Source: Cellvibrio sp. PSBB006
Lineage (GTDB): Bacteria > Pseudomonadota > Gammaproteobacteria > Pseudomonadales > Cellvibrionaceae
Reading direction: 5' to 3'
Assembly: GCF_002162135.1 (NCBI RefSeq)
Contig: NZ_CP021382.1
Coordinates: forward strand, 186,001 to 250,000
DNA length: 64,000 nt
Below the pieces are notes generated by a model that saw only the letters and a program-made list of their open reading frames with translations, made no database searches and was not told the DNA's origin. This document shows positions 17,564-26,150 of the stretch, piece after piece. Every line of letters begins with the position of its first letter. Within the stretch, counting starts at the first letter, position 1. Position numbers and translations under genes: made by a program.

Positions 17564-18967
17564 ATGTCATCATCTTCCCCTTCATTTGATACTCCCCTAC
17601 ATTGGAATACCCGGTTGATCAGTCAATATGATTTGGCTGGGCCGCGTTATACGTCTTATCCCACTGCGCCTCAATTCAGCGTTCATTTTTCTCCTGCCGA
17701 TTTTGCCGCTGCGGTGGAGCGCAGCAACGCCAGCCAGCGATCTCTGTCGTTGTACTTCCATCTTCCGTTCTGTGACACCTTATGTTTCTATTGTGGCTGC
17801 AATAAGGTGGTCACTAACAATAAGAAACGTGCAGAACCCTATTTGCAACGAGTCGAAAAAGAACTGGCGATGCAAGCGCAATGGTTTGATACCCGTCGTC
17901 CGGTGAAGCAACTCCACTGGGGCGGCGGAACCCCGACCTTTATCAGCGATGACGAAATGACCTTGCTTATGTCAGCCACGCGAACCCATTTCAATTTGTT
18001 GCATGATGACAGCGGTGAATACAGTGTCGAGATTCATCCTGGCCGGGTAAGTGCCGGTACCATGGGGCATTTGCGTCAATTGGGTTTTAATCGGGTCAGC
18101 ATGGGTGTGCAGGACTTTGACCCGCGCGTCCAAAAGGCGGTTAACAGGTACAATACAGTCGATGATGTCAGGACGTTGGTGCATGCATTACGTGCGCAAG
18201 ATTACCACTCAATCAGCATGGATTTAATTTACGGATTGCCGCTGCAATCAAAGCAAAGTTTTTCGGCAACCCTGGCACAAGTCATTGATCTCTCACCGGA
18301 TCGTTTATCCTTATTTAATTACGCGCATTTGCCGCACCTATTTAAAAGCCAGGCGTTGATCAAGGAAAAAGAATTGCCTTCAGCGCAGGAGAAGCTCGAC
18401 ATCCTGCAAATGTCTATCGAGACATTGCAGCAGGCGGGATATGTGTACATCGGTATGGACCATTTTGCCAAACCCGAAGACAGTTTGGTGCAAGCTCAGC
18501 GCGCCGGGAAGTTACAACGAAATTTCCAAGGTTACTCAACCCATGGCGATTGCGATCTGGTAGCGTTTGGTGTGTCATCCATCAGTGCATTTGGTGGAGT
18601 TTATGTGCAAAACGCCAAGGTAGTTGAGCAATACCAGCAATTAATTGACAGTGGGAAATTGGCTTCTGTGAAAGGTTTTGCCTTGAGTGAAGAGGATCAT
18701 CTGCGGCAATTTGTCATCAACCAATTGATCTGCCACTTTGTTCTGGACTTTAACGATGTTCAACAAAATTTTGGCATTAATGCACAACAACATTTTTCAG
18801 AAGAGTTGGCCGAGCTGACTCCGATGATTGAAGACGGACTACTCTCCGTGAGTGCTACAGGCATTCAGGTCCATAACGCGGGCCGTTTACTTATTCGTAG
18901 GGTTTGTATGGTATTCGATGAGTATTTGAAAAAAGGCAACCAGATTCGCTATTCAAAAGTTATCTGA
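17564..18967 (+). CDS. hemN: Oxygen-independent coproporphyrinogen III dehydrogenase HemN
   Basis: Radical-SAM enzyme that decarboxylates coproporphyrinogen III to protoporphyrinogen IX without O2, supplying haem for the Nar, Nor and cytochrome proteins made anaerobically. The 467 residues have the HemN signature PRYTSYPTAPQF, the cluster motif CDTLCFYCGCNK (CX3CX2CXC), WGGGTPTF, SVEIHPGR and SMGVQDFDPRVQKAVNR. Length matches true HemN (~455) rather than the shorter HemW. The start ATG follows a GTGAGG-like site. It is a single-gene unit between the FNR box and a strong terminator. Confidence 0.96.
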   Translation: MSSSSPSFDTPLHWNTRLISQYDLAGPRYTSYPTAPQFSVHFSPADFAAAVERSNASQRSLSLYFHLPFCDTLCFYCGCNKVVTNNKKRAEPYLQRVEKELAMQAQWFDTRRPVKQLHWGGGTPTFISDDEMTLLMSATRTHFNLLHDDSGEYSVEIHPGRVSAGTMGHLRQLGFNRVSMGVQDFDPRVQKAVNRYNTVDDVRTLVHALRAQDYHSISMDLIYGLPLQSKQSFSATLAQVIDLSPDRLSLFNYAHLPHLFKSQALIKEKELPSAQEKLDILQMSIETLQQAGYVYIGMDHFAKPEDSLVQAQRAGKLQRNFQGYSTHGDCDLVAFGVSSISAFGGVYVQNAKVVEQYQQLIDSGKLASVKGFALSEEDHLRQFVINQLICHFVLDFNDVQQNFGINAQQHFSEELAELTPMIEDGLLSVSATGIQVHNAGRLLIRRVCMVFDEYLKKGNQIRYSKVI

Positions 18968-19012
18968 TCATCGTTTTACCTCCGTCGTTTCCTCTTGCTT
19001 TTTCACGATCAT

Positions 19013-19035
19013 GACGCCGGTTCCCGGCGTTTTTT
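19013..19035 (+). terminator. Rho-independent terminator after hemN
   Basis: ACGCCGG-TTC-CCGGCGT forms a perfect 7-bp GC-rich stem with a 3-base loop, followed by five further T residues. It lies 46 bp after the hemN stop. Confidence 0.85.
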
Positions 19036-19059
19036 CTGCTGCTGCATGTTCTCCCGGCC

Positions 19060-19075
19060 TACCTCCGATGGGGTA
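19060..19075. promoter_or_regulatory. NarL box (7-2-7) upstream of nrdG
   Basis: TACCTCC-GA-TGGGGTA pairs two NarL heptamers at 2-bp spacing, 76 bp before the nrdG start. With a -10-like TATGTT at 19094-19099 the centre falls near -41. This links anaerobic deoxyribonucleotide synthesis to the nitrate signal. Confidence 0.55.
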
Positions 19076-19099
19076 GGGTCATGCTCTGTGTTTTATGTT

Positions 19100-19146
19100 T
19101 TACTACATATAGAAGGCGTATAAATAAAAAACACTATATGTGGTGA
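19100..19146. promoter_or_regulatory. Tandem NrdR boxes upstream of nrdG
   Basis: Two 16-bp NrdR-type boxes start exactly 31 bp apart, three helical turns, the spacing typical of NrdR operators. Box 2 (ACACTATATGTGGTGA, 19131-19146) is close to the consensus ACACTATATATAGTGT. Box 1 (19100-19115) shares the core ACTACATATAG. NrdR is the global ATP/dATP-responsive repressor of ribonucleotide reductase genes. Box 2 ends 4 bp before the ATG. Confidence 0.8.
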
Positions 19147-19150
19147 TTGC

Positions 19151-19612
19151 ATGGAATATCTTCGCTTTACTAACGAATATATTGTCTGGCAGGAAGTACC
19201 GGGAGAGACGAGCCTGGCTTATACCATCAGTGGTTGCCGGGTGGGATGCGCGGGTTGTCACAGCAACCACACCTGGAACCCACACGCAGGTCAACTGCTT
19301 ACCGCCGATTACCTCAGTCGCCGAATTCAGGAATATCGCGACATGATCACCTGCGTGCTTTTTCTGGGCGGTGAGTGGCAACCACGTGCGCTCTTGCCGC
19401 TATTGATCCTCGTTCGTAACGCTGGATTACATCGATGTCTCTACACCGGGTTGGAACACATTTCTCCTTCTTTGCAAGAACACCTCACTTACCTAAAGAC
19501 AGGTCCATGGCGACCCGAACTCGGCGGACTGACCAGTCCGAAGACGAATCAACGCTTTGTTGATCTGCGCACCAACGAAATCCTGAACCATAAATTTACC
19601 CAAACCTTTTAA
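19151..19612 (+). CDS. nrdG: Anaerobic ribonucleotide reductase activating protein NrdG
   Basis: Radical-SAM activase that generates the glycyl radical on NrdD. The 153 residues contain SGCRVGCAGCHSNHTWNP with the CX3CX2C cluster motif near residue 30, then LGGEWQP and a short radical-SAM barrel. Size fits NrdG. It lies 10 bp upstream of nrdD, and the pair forms an operon in the order G-D rather than the enterobacterial D-G. It is controlled by the NrdR and NarL sites just upstream; the ribosome site is weak (GGTGA). Confidence 0.93.
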   Translation: MEYLRFTNEYIVWQEVPGETSLAYTISGCRVGCAGCHSNHTWNPHAGQLLTADYLSRRIQEYRDMITCVLFLGGEWQPRALLPLLILVRNAGLHRCLYTGLEHISPSLQEHLTYLKTGPWRPELGGLTSPKTNQRFVDLRTNEILNHKFTQTF

Positions 19613-19622
19613 GGAGAATGAC

Positions 19623-21464
19623 ATGTTACGTCTCAATCCGGAGCAGCTGGACCATAAGCTGAATTTTATTGCGGATTATCTCGCGGCTGACAATGCTGCT
19701 GATAGTTCAAGGATGGACCCTAATGCCAATGTGACGCAGAAAAATATTGCGACACTGGAAACCGAGTTGATGAAAGATTTTTTTGTCCAAGTCAACCGTG
19801 CTAAAGTGAAACAAAAAATATCAGCATTATTTGGCGACGCGTTGGCTAATGAATACCTACGCCAAATAGAACACCATGAAATTTATGTGCACGATGAAAC
19901 CAGCCTGAAGCCTTATTGTGTATCTCTCACGCTCTATCCCTTCCTGCGCGACGGCTTAACCAAATTAGGTGGGGAGTCCCGCGCACCCCAACACCTCGAA
20001 TCTTTCTGTGGCAGTTTTGTAAACCTGGTATTCGCGGTAAGCGCGCAATTTGCCGGCGCAGTAGCAACCGTTGAGTTTCTGACATACTTTGATTACTTCG
20101 CACGCCGCGATTATGGGGATAACTATCTGATCACGCATACCCGCGAAGTGAGCAATCATCTACAGCATGTGGTCTATGCGCTGAATCAACCTGCCGCAGC
20201 CCGGGGTTACCAAAGCGTTTTCTGGAATATCTCGCTCTACGACAGTTATTACTTTGAGGCTATGTTTGGTAATTTTGTCTTCCCGGATTTTACCAAACCA
20301 GATTGGACATCCGTGTGTGCTTTGCAGGATTTCTTTATGGGATGGTTTAATCAGGAGCGTACAAAAGCCATCCTGACGTTTCCAGTGGTCACGGTTGCGA
20401 TGTTGACAGAGAAGGGTGGGTGCAAGGATAGCCAATTTGCCAATCGTATGGCGGAACAACTGGCCCAGGGAAATTCTTTTTTTATTTATCTGTCAGATAA
20501 CGCCGATTCACTGGCATCCTGCTGCCGGTTGCGCAGTGAGATTAACGATCACACCTTTTCCTACACCTTGGGGGCCGGTGGTGTGGCAACGGGTTCAATC
20601 AACGTCATTACGCTGAATATGAATCGCCTGGTGCAAGACGGTCGAGATCTTGCTGAGGAAGTGCATAAGGTCCATCAATACCAGGTAGCGTATCGACAAC
20701 TGATGGAGGAGTATCTGGCGGCAGGGATATTAAGTGTATACGACGCCGGATTTATCAGCCTGGACAAACAATTTCTCACCATTGGTATTAATGGCATGGT
20801 TGAGGCCGCTGAATCCCAAGGCTTATTGCCTGGTAATAACCCTGATTACATCGCCTTTGTCCAGCGCCACCTGAGGATCATCTTTGAAGCGAACAAGACC
20901 GCAAGGAAACGCTGGGGTTATTTGTTTAACACGGAATTTGTGCCCGCAGAAAATCTCGGGGTTAAAAATGCAAAGTGGGATAGGGCAGACGGCTATTTTG
21001 TCCCGCGTGATTGTTACAATTCCTATTTCTATCCGGTGGAAGACGAAACTATCAATACGATTGACAAGTTTTTATTACACGGGCGTCAGCTTGTCGACTA
21101 TCTGGACGGTGGCTCCGCATTACACCTGAATCTAGAGGAAGCATTGGATAAACAGGGCTTCATATCTTTGCTGAATATTGCGGCGCGTAGTGGCTGTAAT
21201 TATTTTTGTGTAAACGTAAAAATCACCATCTGTAACCAATGTGACCATATTGATAAACGCACCCTGAGCGAATGCCCGGCGTGTCGTTCGCAGGATATCG
21301 ATTATGGTACTCGTGTCATCGGCTACCTCAAGCGTGTTTCGGCCTTTAGTAGTGGGCGAAGAAAAGAGCACGCCCTGCGTCATTATCATCGGACACCCAG
21401 GGATCTACCCATACAACTACCTAAAAAGGCGCATAGTGCTGCTGCCTTGATACAGTTACTCTAG
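19623..21464 (+). CDS. nrdD: Anaerobic (class III) ribonucleoside-triphosphate reductase NrdD
   Basis: Glycyl-radical enzyme that makes dNTPs without oxygen. The 613 residues show LYPFLRDG, SFCGSFVNLVF, CCRLRSEI, a Zn-binding pair CNQC/CPAC near residues 538-558, and the glycyl-radical loop RVIGYLKR. There is no N-terminal ATP-cone: the protein starts directly with MLRLNPEQLDHKLNF. This places it with the short NrdD form described from marine gammaproteobacteria, which may use a thioredoxin-like reductant rather than formate. About 25 residues (RTPRDLPIQ to the end) extend beyond the usual C-terminal HYH and look unlike the family. AGGAG precedes the ATG. Confidence 0.94.
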   Translation: MLRLNPEQLDHKLNFIADYLAADNAADSSRMDPNANVTQKNIATLETELMKDFFVQVNRAKVKQKISALFGDALANEYLRQIEHHEIYVHDETSLKPYCVSLTLYPFLRDGLTKLGGESRAPQHLESFCGSFVNLVFAVSAQFAGAVATVEFLTYFDYFARRDYGDNYLITHTREVSNHLQHVVYALNQPAAARGYQSVFWNISLYDSYYFEAMFGNFVFPDFTKPDWTSVCALQDFFMGWFNQERTKAILTFPVVTVAMLTEKGGCKDSQFANRMAEQLAQGNSFFIYLSDNADSLASCCRLRSEINDHTFSYTLGAGGVATGSINVITLNMNRLVQDGRDLAEEVHKVHQYQVAYRQLMEEYLAAGILSVYDAGFISLDKQFLTIGINGMVEAAESQGLLPGNNPDYIAFVQRHLRIIFEANKTARKRWGYLFNTEFVPAENLGVKNAKWDRADGYFVPRDCYNSYFYPVEDETINTIDKFLLHGRQLVDYLDGGSALHLNLEEALDKQGFISLLNIAARSGCNYFCVNVKITICNQCDHIDKRTLSECPACRSQDIDYGTRVIGYLKRVSAFSSGRRKEHALRHYHRTPRDLPIQLPKKAHSAAALIQLL

Positions 21465-21521
21465 TTCGCTGATCGAGTATTTCATTTCGTGCTCTGTGGA
21501 ATACTCCTTCTCCCCTTGAAC

Positions 21522-21547
21522 GCTCACAAGGACGTGAGTTTTTTTGC
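21522..21547 (+). terminator. Terminator after nrdD
   Basis: CTCAC-AAGGAC-GTGAG is a 5-bp stem followed by TTTTTTT. It separates nrdD from the convergent P450 gene. Confidence 0.6.
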
Positions 21548-21570
21548 CGTCCCTGGCAAATTGATGGTTG

Positions 21571-22719
21571 TTACGGATGAGCAAACGAAACAAGTAATTT
21601 AACGAATCCGCCGGCGGGATAAGCCGCATGAGACGGTGGTTCGGATTGCATTGAGATTACCTGGTCGGTATGTGCCAGTAATTCTTCCAGCAAGATACGT
21701 AACTCCAATCGCGCCAGTGGGGCGCCGGGACAAATGTGAATGCCACTACCATAGAGTAAGTTTTTCTGTTGGTCTCTATTCCATTGAAAATTTAAAGCAT
21801 TCTCGAACACGCTATCGTCGCGGTTTGCAGAGGCCCAAAATAACGTTAACCGTTCACCCGCTTGAATGTCCCGTCCGCCGATAACAACCGGCCGGGTAGT
21901 CAGGCGCCGGTTGGTTAATAGTGGCCCATGAATTCGAAGGATCTCTTCAATAGCCTCAGGAATTTTTTCCGGGTGCTGGCGCAGCGTTAACTGTATGTCT
22001 TGTCGGCTGACCAAAAAGTAAATAATAATTCCTATCGCTGCGGAAATTGTACCTACCTCGCCGCCAGTCCAGTTGCGCACGATGCTAATGATTTCATCGT
22101 CATGCAGCGGTCGACCATGCACCTCCGCGCGGGTTAGCGAACCCATCACATCCGTTGCGCCTGAAAGACGTTTGCTCGCCAGAATATCACTCACCATATG
22201 CTGGAAATGCTCAGCCACTTCTGCCATATCCGTGCGATCCCCCGCCAATACGGCGGCTTGGTTGCGTTTCATCCAGCGTTGCAAATCGTCTCGTTTATCT
22301 TCCGGCCAACCAAGAAAAGCGCATTGAACATCAAGTGCGTAAGGTTCAGCCAATTGCGCGACACAATCAAAAGACGCTACTTTTGATTGTCCGCGCAGCA
22401 ATTGGTCGGCCAAATTCCTGCACAGCGGTTCAAAGCGTTGTATGGCGTCAGAGGAAAAGTAGGGCTCGATTATTGCGCGGTAAACGGTGTGTTCCGGTGG
22501 GTCCATACTATTGGGCACAGAAACATGGGCCGATACCGTGCTGCTAAAGGTATTGTGATCGTGCAATACCTGGGAGATATCCTGGTGGCGAAATAAAGAC
22601 CATTGCAAATAATCACTGTAGGCCACCGGACACTGCTTGCGCATTCTATCGTAGGCGTGAAGAGGGTCATCGAGTACCTGCTCGGCGCGTGGATTCCAAT
22701 CATCAGATTTCGTCGTCAT
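21571..22719 (-). CDS. Cytochrome P450, unknown substrate
   Basis: A soluble bacterial-type P450 of 382 residues. The haem-binding loop YGSGIHICPGAPLARLEL places the thiolate at about Cys330, and the K-helix ExxR motif is EEILR. The I-helix reads NWTGGEVGTISAAIG, so the usual acid-alcohol pair (AGxET or AGxDT) is displaced: Glu and Thr are three residues apart. The start MTTKSDDW has GAGGT 7 bp upstream; an upstream ATG at 22788 would add 23 hydrophobic residues with no known P450 counterpart. It is divergent from an orphan SdhB gene and surrounded by anaerobic genes. No ferredoxin or reductase gene is adjacent. Function is not known. Confidence 0.88.
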   Translation of the reverse strand: MTTKSDDWNPRAEQVLDDPLHAYDRMRKQCPVAYSDYLQWSLFRHQDISQVLHDHNTFSSTVSAHVSVPNSMDPPEHTVYRAIIEPYFSSDAIQRFEPLCRNLADQLLRGQSKVASFDCVAQLAEPYALDVQCAFLGWPEDKRDDLQRWMKRNQAAVLAGDRTDMAEVAEHFQHMVSDILASKRLSGATDVMGSLTRAEVHGRPLHDDEIISIVRNWTGGEVGTISAAIGIIIYFLVSRQDIQLTLRQHPEKIPEAIEEILRIHGPLLTNRRLTTRPVVIGGRDIQAGERLTLFWASANRDDSVFENALNFQWNRDQQKNLLYGSGIHICPGAPLARLELRILLEELLAHTDQVISMQSEPPSHAAYPAGGFVKLLVSFAHP

Positions 22720-22927
22720 AAAATACCTCAATATAAACAGTAACAGGACGAATAGATCACTTGAAGGTAATGGCTGAATGCTGTTCACTAAATGGGTAGC
22801 AACACAAGAAGCATAGTTTATGCAGCATCCTCTACCTATAACGCGTTTGTGGTAGCTGGAATGTATTACTATAGTGGGTGCCAGTGAAAAGTAAATTAAC
22901 CCGATTTACCTATTGTTGGAGAGCAAA

Positions 22928-23635
22928 ATGCTTACGGTAGAAATTTATCGTTACAATCCCGAGGTAGACGATGTGCCTTATATGGCGTCTTATACGGTGG
23001 ACGACGCTTTCCGCACCCGTATGGTTCTGGATGTTCTTGAATATGTAAAGACGCATGATGAAACATTAAGCTTTCGTCGATCATGCCGTGAAGGCGTGTG
23101 CGGCTCTGACGGGATGAACATTAATGGTCGAAATGGTCTTGCCTGTATCAATCGCGTAGAAGATGTGCTCGCTGGTGACAGAATATTAACGCTGAGACCA
23201 TTAACTGGCATGCCCGTTATTCGCGACTTGGTGGTAGACCTGACGCTATTTTTTAAACAATACGAACGCATCGCTCCCTATCTGATAAATGATGAGGTGG
23301 CAGTAGGCAGAGAGCGGCTGCAATCCCCCGAAGACCGGGAAAAACTGGATGGCCTATATGAATGTATTCTGTGTGCGTGCTGCAGTTCAGCCTGTCCATC
23401 CTACTGGTGGAATCCTGAGAAATACGTAGGGCCCGCTGGTTTGCTCCAGGCGTATCGTTTCTTGAATGACTCCCGTGACCGCGCCACCGCTGAACGGCTC
23501 GAAAATCTGCAAGATCCTTTTTCTGTCTTTCGGTGCCACAACATCGGCAACTGTGTTGCGGTGTGTCCCAAAGGACTGAATCCTATGGGAGCAATTGGCC
23601 ACATAAAACGTATGCTTTTCACGCGGGGTGTTTAA
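22928..23635 (+). CDS. Orphan succinate dehydrogenase/fumarate reductase iron-sulfur subunit (SdhB-type)
   Basis: A complete 235-residue SdhB-like protein. The N-terminal ferredoxin domain has CREGVCGSDGMNINGRNGLAC, with Asp in place of one [2Fe-2S] Cys as in E. coli SdhB. The C-terminal domain has CILCACCSSACP and CHNIGNCVAVCPKGLNP for the [4Fe-4S] and [3Fe-4S] clusters. All ligands are present, so it is not a decayed copy. No sdhA, sdhC or sdhD is nearby. GGAG lies 6 bp before the ATG at 22928. Its 3' end overlaps ubiT by 17 bp on the other strand. It may replace the housekeeping SdhB without oxygen or work with another partner; this is inference. Confidence 0.88.
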   Translation: MLTVEIYRYNPEVDDVPYMASYTVDDAFRTRMVLDVLEYVKTHDETLSFRRSCREGVCGSDGMNINGRNGLACINRVEDVLAGDRILTLRPLTGMPVIRDLVVDLTLFFKQYERIAPYLINDEVAVGRERLQSPEDREKLDGLYECILCACCSSACPSYWWNPEKYVGPAGLLQAYRFLNDSRDRATAERLENLQDPFSVFRCHNIGNCVAVCPKGLNPMGAIGHIKRMLFTRGV

Positions 23636-24128
23636 TATCTTGCTCCGCCAATTCCTCTGTCAACTCCAGCAGGCCGCGATACAACAGCGATGGCAATATT
23701 TTCGTAACCTCCACTCGGTCAAGTAAATTTTTGACAGCGAGCCCCAATTCCGTATCGCCGGTAATCCGCAATCTTCGTCGAAAAAATAAGGTATCCGGGT
23801 CAATTTTTCCAGCGGCTAATAACATAAAGTCTTTTAACTCCGCCGCCACAAGAACATCAGCTTTATCATTTGTAATGTTGACCACCAAGCGGCTTTTTTC
23901 CAGGCCCACCGAAAAATGAAAAGCGATATCAGTAACCTGAATAAGTATCCTGCGCTGCTTAATAAAATCCAGCTCTCCCTGTTTTATGGGATCGCGAAAG
24001 GCGAAATTTAGCCAGTACGCAAGGGAGAATCGCAGTAACGCTGAGGGTGTTTGCGTCACCAGGGTTTTGGTTGCATTAGGTAGCCTAGCTACCACTTTCT
24101 GGGTAACCCATTTGCGTTTAAACATCAT
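23619..24128 (-). CDS. ubiT: Ubiquinone anaerobic biosynthesis accessory factor UbiT
   Basis: SCP2-type lipid-binding protein that, with UbiU and UbiV, allows ubiquinone synthesis without O2. The 169 residues contain an SCP2 fold at about 40-135 (GELDFIKQRRILIQVTDI, ADVLVAAELKDFMLLAAGKIDPDTLFFRRRLRITGDTELGL), and the RRRLRITGDTELGL segment is typical of UbiT/YhbT. It is divergent from ubiU, with 76 bp between, giving the same arrangement as in E. coli. The intergenic region holds one TACCTCG heptamer. Confidence 0.9.
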   Translation of the reverse strand: MMFKRKWVTQKVVARLPNATKTLVTQTPSALLRFSLAYWLNFAFRDPIKQGELDFIKQRRILIQVTDIAFHFSVGLEKSRLVVNITNDKADVLVAAELKDFMLLAAGKIDPDTLFFRRRLRITGDTELGLAVKNLLDRVEVTKILPSLLYRGLLELTEELAEQDIKHPA

Positions 24129-24204
24129 GCATACCTCGATAATAAAAAATTTATACTAGCAGAACAGAAACAGCCGCCGCAGAGATTTTTTATCAGGTAA
24201 AGCT

Positions 24205-25200
24205 ATGGAACTTTTATGCCCCGCAGGCAGCATGCCAACGCTCAAGGTTGCGCTCGAAAAAGGCGCTGATGCAATTTATGTGGGATTGCGCGATGAGACT
24301 AACGCACGGCATTTCAGCGGTCTCAACTTTACGCAGGATGAATTAAATCAGGCCGCGCAATACGTTCATCGTCAACGGCGGAGACTGCATGTGGCGATCA
24401 ATACCTTTGCACATCCTGGGCACTATAGTCGCTGGCAATCCGCTGTCGATGTTGCGGTAAAGGCCGGTGCCGATGCGCTGATTCTCGGCGATATTGCGTT
24501 GTTAGGTTATGCGGCAGAACGTTATCCCCATGTTGATCGGCATTTGTCTGTGCAGGCTTCCGCGACCAATGCAGCGGCTATAGATTTTTACCAGCGCATG
24601 TACCAGGTCTCCCGCGTTGTCTTACCGCGCGTATTATCCATGCAGCAGGTTGCTGCACTGGCGCATTCGTGCAGCACAGAACTGGAAGTATTTGCATTCG
24701 GAAGTTTATGCATCATGGCGGAAGGGCGATGCTATTTGAGTTCTTACATGACCGGCGAGTCACCCAATAATTCCGGTGCCTGCTCGCCCGCAAAGTTTGT
24801 ACGATGGGAGGAGCGTGACGGAAAACTGGAGTCGCGGCTAAACAACTATTTGATTGATCGGTTTGATCCCGATGAAAACGCTGGTTATCCAACATTGTGT
24901 AAAGGGCGTTTTACGGTTGATGACCAGCGTTATCACGTGCTGGAAGAACCCACCAGCCTGAACACCTTGAATTTGTTGCCGAATTTATATCGTGAAGGAA
25001 TTAAGGCAGTAAAGATCGAAGGCCGGCAGCGCAGCCCGGCCTACGTTGCTCAGGTTACACATATTTGGCGCGCCGCGATTGATCGCGTGCTGGCGAACCC
25101 TGAAGGCTATGTTGCAGCCGAGGAGTGGAACAGGGCGCTTGCACAACTCTCTGAAGGCAGTCAAACCACGTTGGGCGCCTACCATCGGCACTGGCGTTAG
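24205..25200 (+). CDS. ubiU: O2-independent ubiquinone hydroxylation protein UbiU
   Basis: Member of peptidase family U32 that binds a [4Fe-4S] cluster and, with UbiV, hydroxylates ubiquinone precursors without O2. The 331 residues start MELLCPAGSMPTLKVAL. Cluster Cys residues are seen in LCIMAEGRCYLSSYMTGESP, SGACSP and TLCKGRF, spaced as in E. coli UbiU. KIEGRQRSPAYVAQVT near the end is another hallmark. It is 32 bp upstream of ubiV and probably heads a transcript running through nrdJab. Ubiquinone would be the quinone feeding NarI and qNor. Confidence 0.93.
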   Translation: MELLCPAGSMPTLKVALEKGADAIYVGLRDETNARHFSGLNFTQDELNQAAQYVHRQRRRLHVAINTFAHPGHYSRWQSAVDVAVKAGADALILGDIALLGYAAERYPHVDRHLSVQASATNAAAIDFYQRMYQVSRVVLPRVLSMQQVAALAHSCSTELEVFAFGSLCIMAEGRCYLSSYMTGESPNNSGACSPAKFVRWEERDGKLESRLNNYLIDRFDPDENAGYPTLCKGRFTVDDQRYHVLEEPTSLNTLNLLPNLYREGIKAVKIEGRQRSPAYVAQVTHIWRAAIDRVLANPEGYVAAEEWNRALAQLSEGSQTTLGAYHRHWR

Positions 25201-25232
25201 GGAAGTAAAAATCACTCAACAATGGTTAAACC

Positions 25233-26114
25233 ATGAAATTTTCCTTGGGGCCCATACTGTATTTTTGGCCTAAACAAAAAGTGCTGGCGTTTTATAAAAC
25301 TGCGGCGGAGTCCTCTGCTGATGTTATTTATCTGGGAGAGACGGTTTGCTCAAAGCGGCGTGAACTGCGGCTGGCGGACTATCTGGCTATTGCGCATCAA
25401 TTGCGTGAAGCGGGCAAGGAAGTGGTGTTGTCAACAATGACCCTACTCGAATCGCCGGCTGACCTTCGGGAACTGCGACGCTATTGCGATAATGGTGAAT
25501 TTCTTGTTGAGGCGAACGATTTCGGAGCAATCGGTCTGCTACAGGAGCAAGGTTTGCCGTTTGTTGCCGGTGCTGCCATCAACTGTTACAACCATCACAG
25601 CTTGCGCCGATTGGTTGCCATGGGCATGCAGCGTTGGCTGATGCCTGTTGAGCTATCGCAGGAATGGCTGGAGGCTATTCTGATGCAACCGGAGATCCAG
25701 GATGTACGCGATTGTTTTGAGGTGGAGATTTTCAGTTTTGGCCATCTACCACTCGCGTGGTCTGCTCGTTGTTTTACCGCCCGCTCTGAAGATCGACCAA
25801 AAGATGAATGCCAATTGTGTTGTATCAACTACCCGCAAGGTCGAGTGGTCAATAATCAGGACGGCGAACGGCTATTTTTGCTTAATGGTATTCAGACGCA
25901 ATCCGGCGACCGCTACAACCTGATTAATGCCGTGCACACAATGACCGGACTCGTTGATGTAGTCCGGCTGAGTCCGCAATCGGAAGAGACGTTTGAATGG
26001 CTTGAGCGTTTTCGGCTGCGTTACCAGGATGGCGTTACGACTACATTAGCGGAACATGATTGTAATGGTTATTGGCATCGTTTAGCTGGTATTCGCCAAC
26101 TTACGGGTGATTGA
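25233..26114 (+). CDS. ubiV: O2-independent ubiquinone hydroxylation protein UbiV
   Basis: U32-family partner of UbiU, 293 residues. The four cluster cysteines known from E. coli UbiV can be placed: Cys39 in GETVCSKRREL, and the CFTARSED... DECQLCC group near residues 180-197. The N-terminus MKFSLGPILYFWPK and the SFGHLPLAWSARC segment are characteristic. It follows ubiU by 32 bp, and nrdJa begins 36 bp later, suggesting one operon. Confidence 0.93.
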   Translation: MKFSLGPILYFWPKQKVLAFYKTAAESSADVIYLGETVCSKRRELRLADYLAIAHQLREAGKEVVLSTMTLLESPADLRELRRYCDNGEFLVEANDFGAIGLLQEQGLPFVAGAAINCYNHHSLRRLVAMGMQRWLMPVELSQEWLEAILMQPEIQDVRDCFEVEIFSFGHLPLAWSARCFTARSEDRPKDECQLCCINYPQGRVVNNQDGERLFLLNGIQTQSGDRYNLINAVHTMTGLVDVVRLSPQSEETFEWLERFRLRYQDGVTTTLAEHDCNGYWHRLAGIRQLTGD

Positions 26115-26150
26115 TGTTGTTTGCCACAGTCGTTCTACAAAAAGGTAAAT

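Noticed and set aside
26115..26150. Cobalamin riboswitch in front of nrdJa
   Set aside because: Only 36 bp separate it from ubiV, too short for a B12 riboswitch; none is seen before ubiU either.
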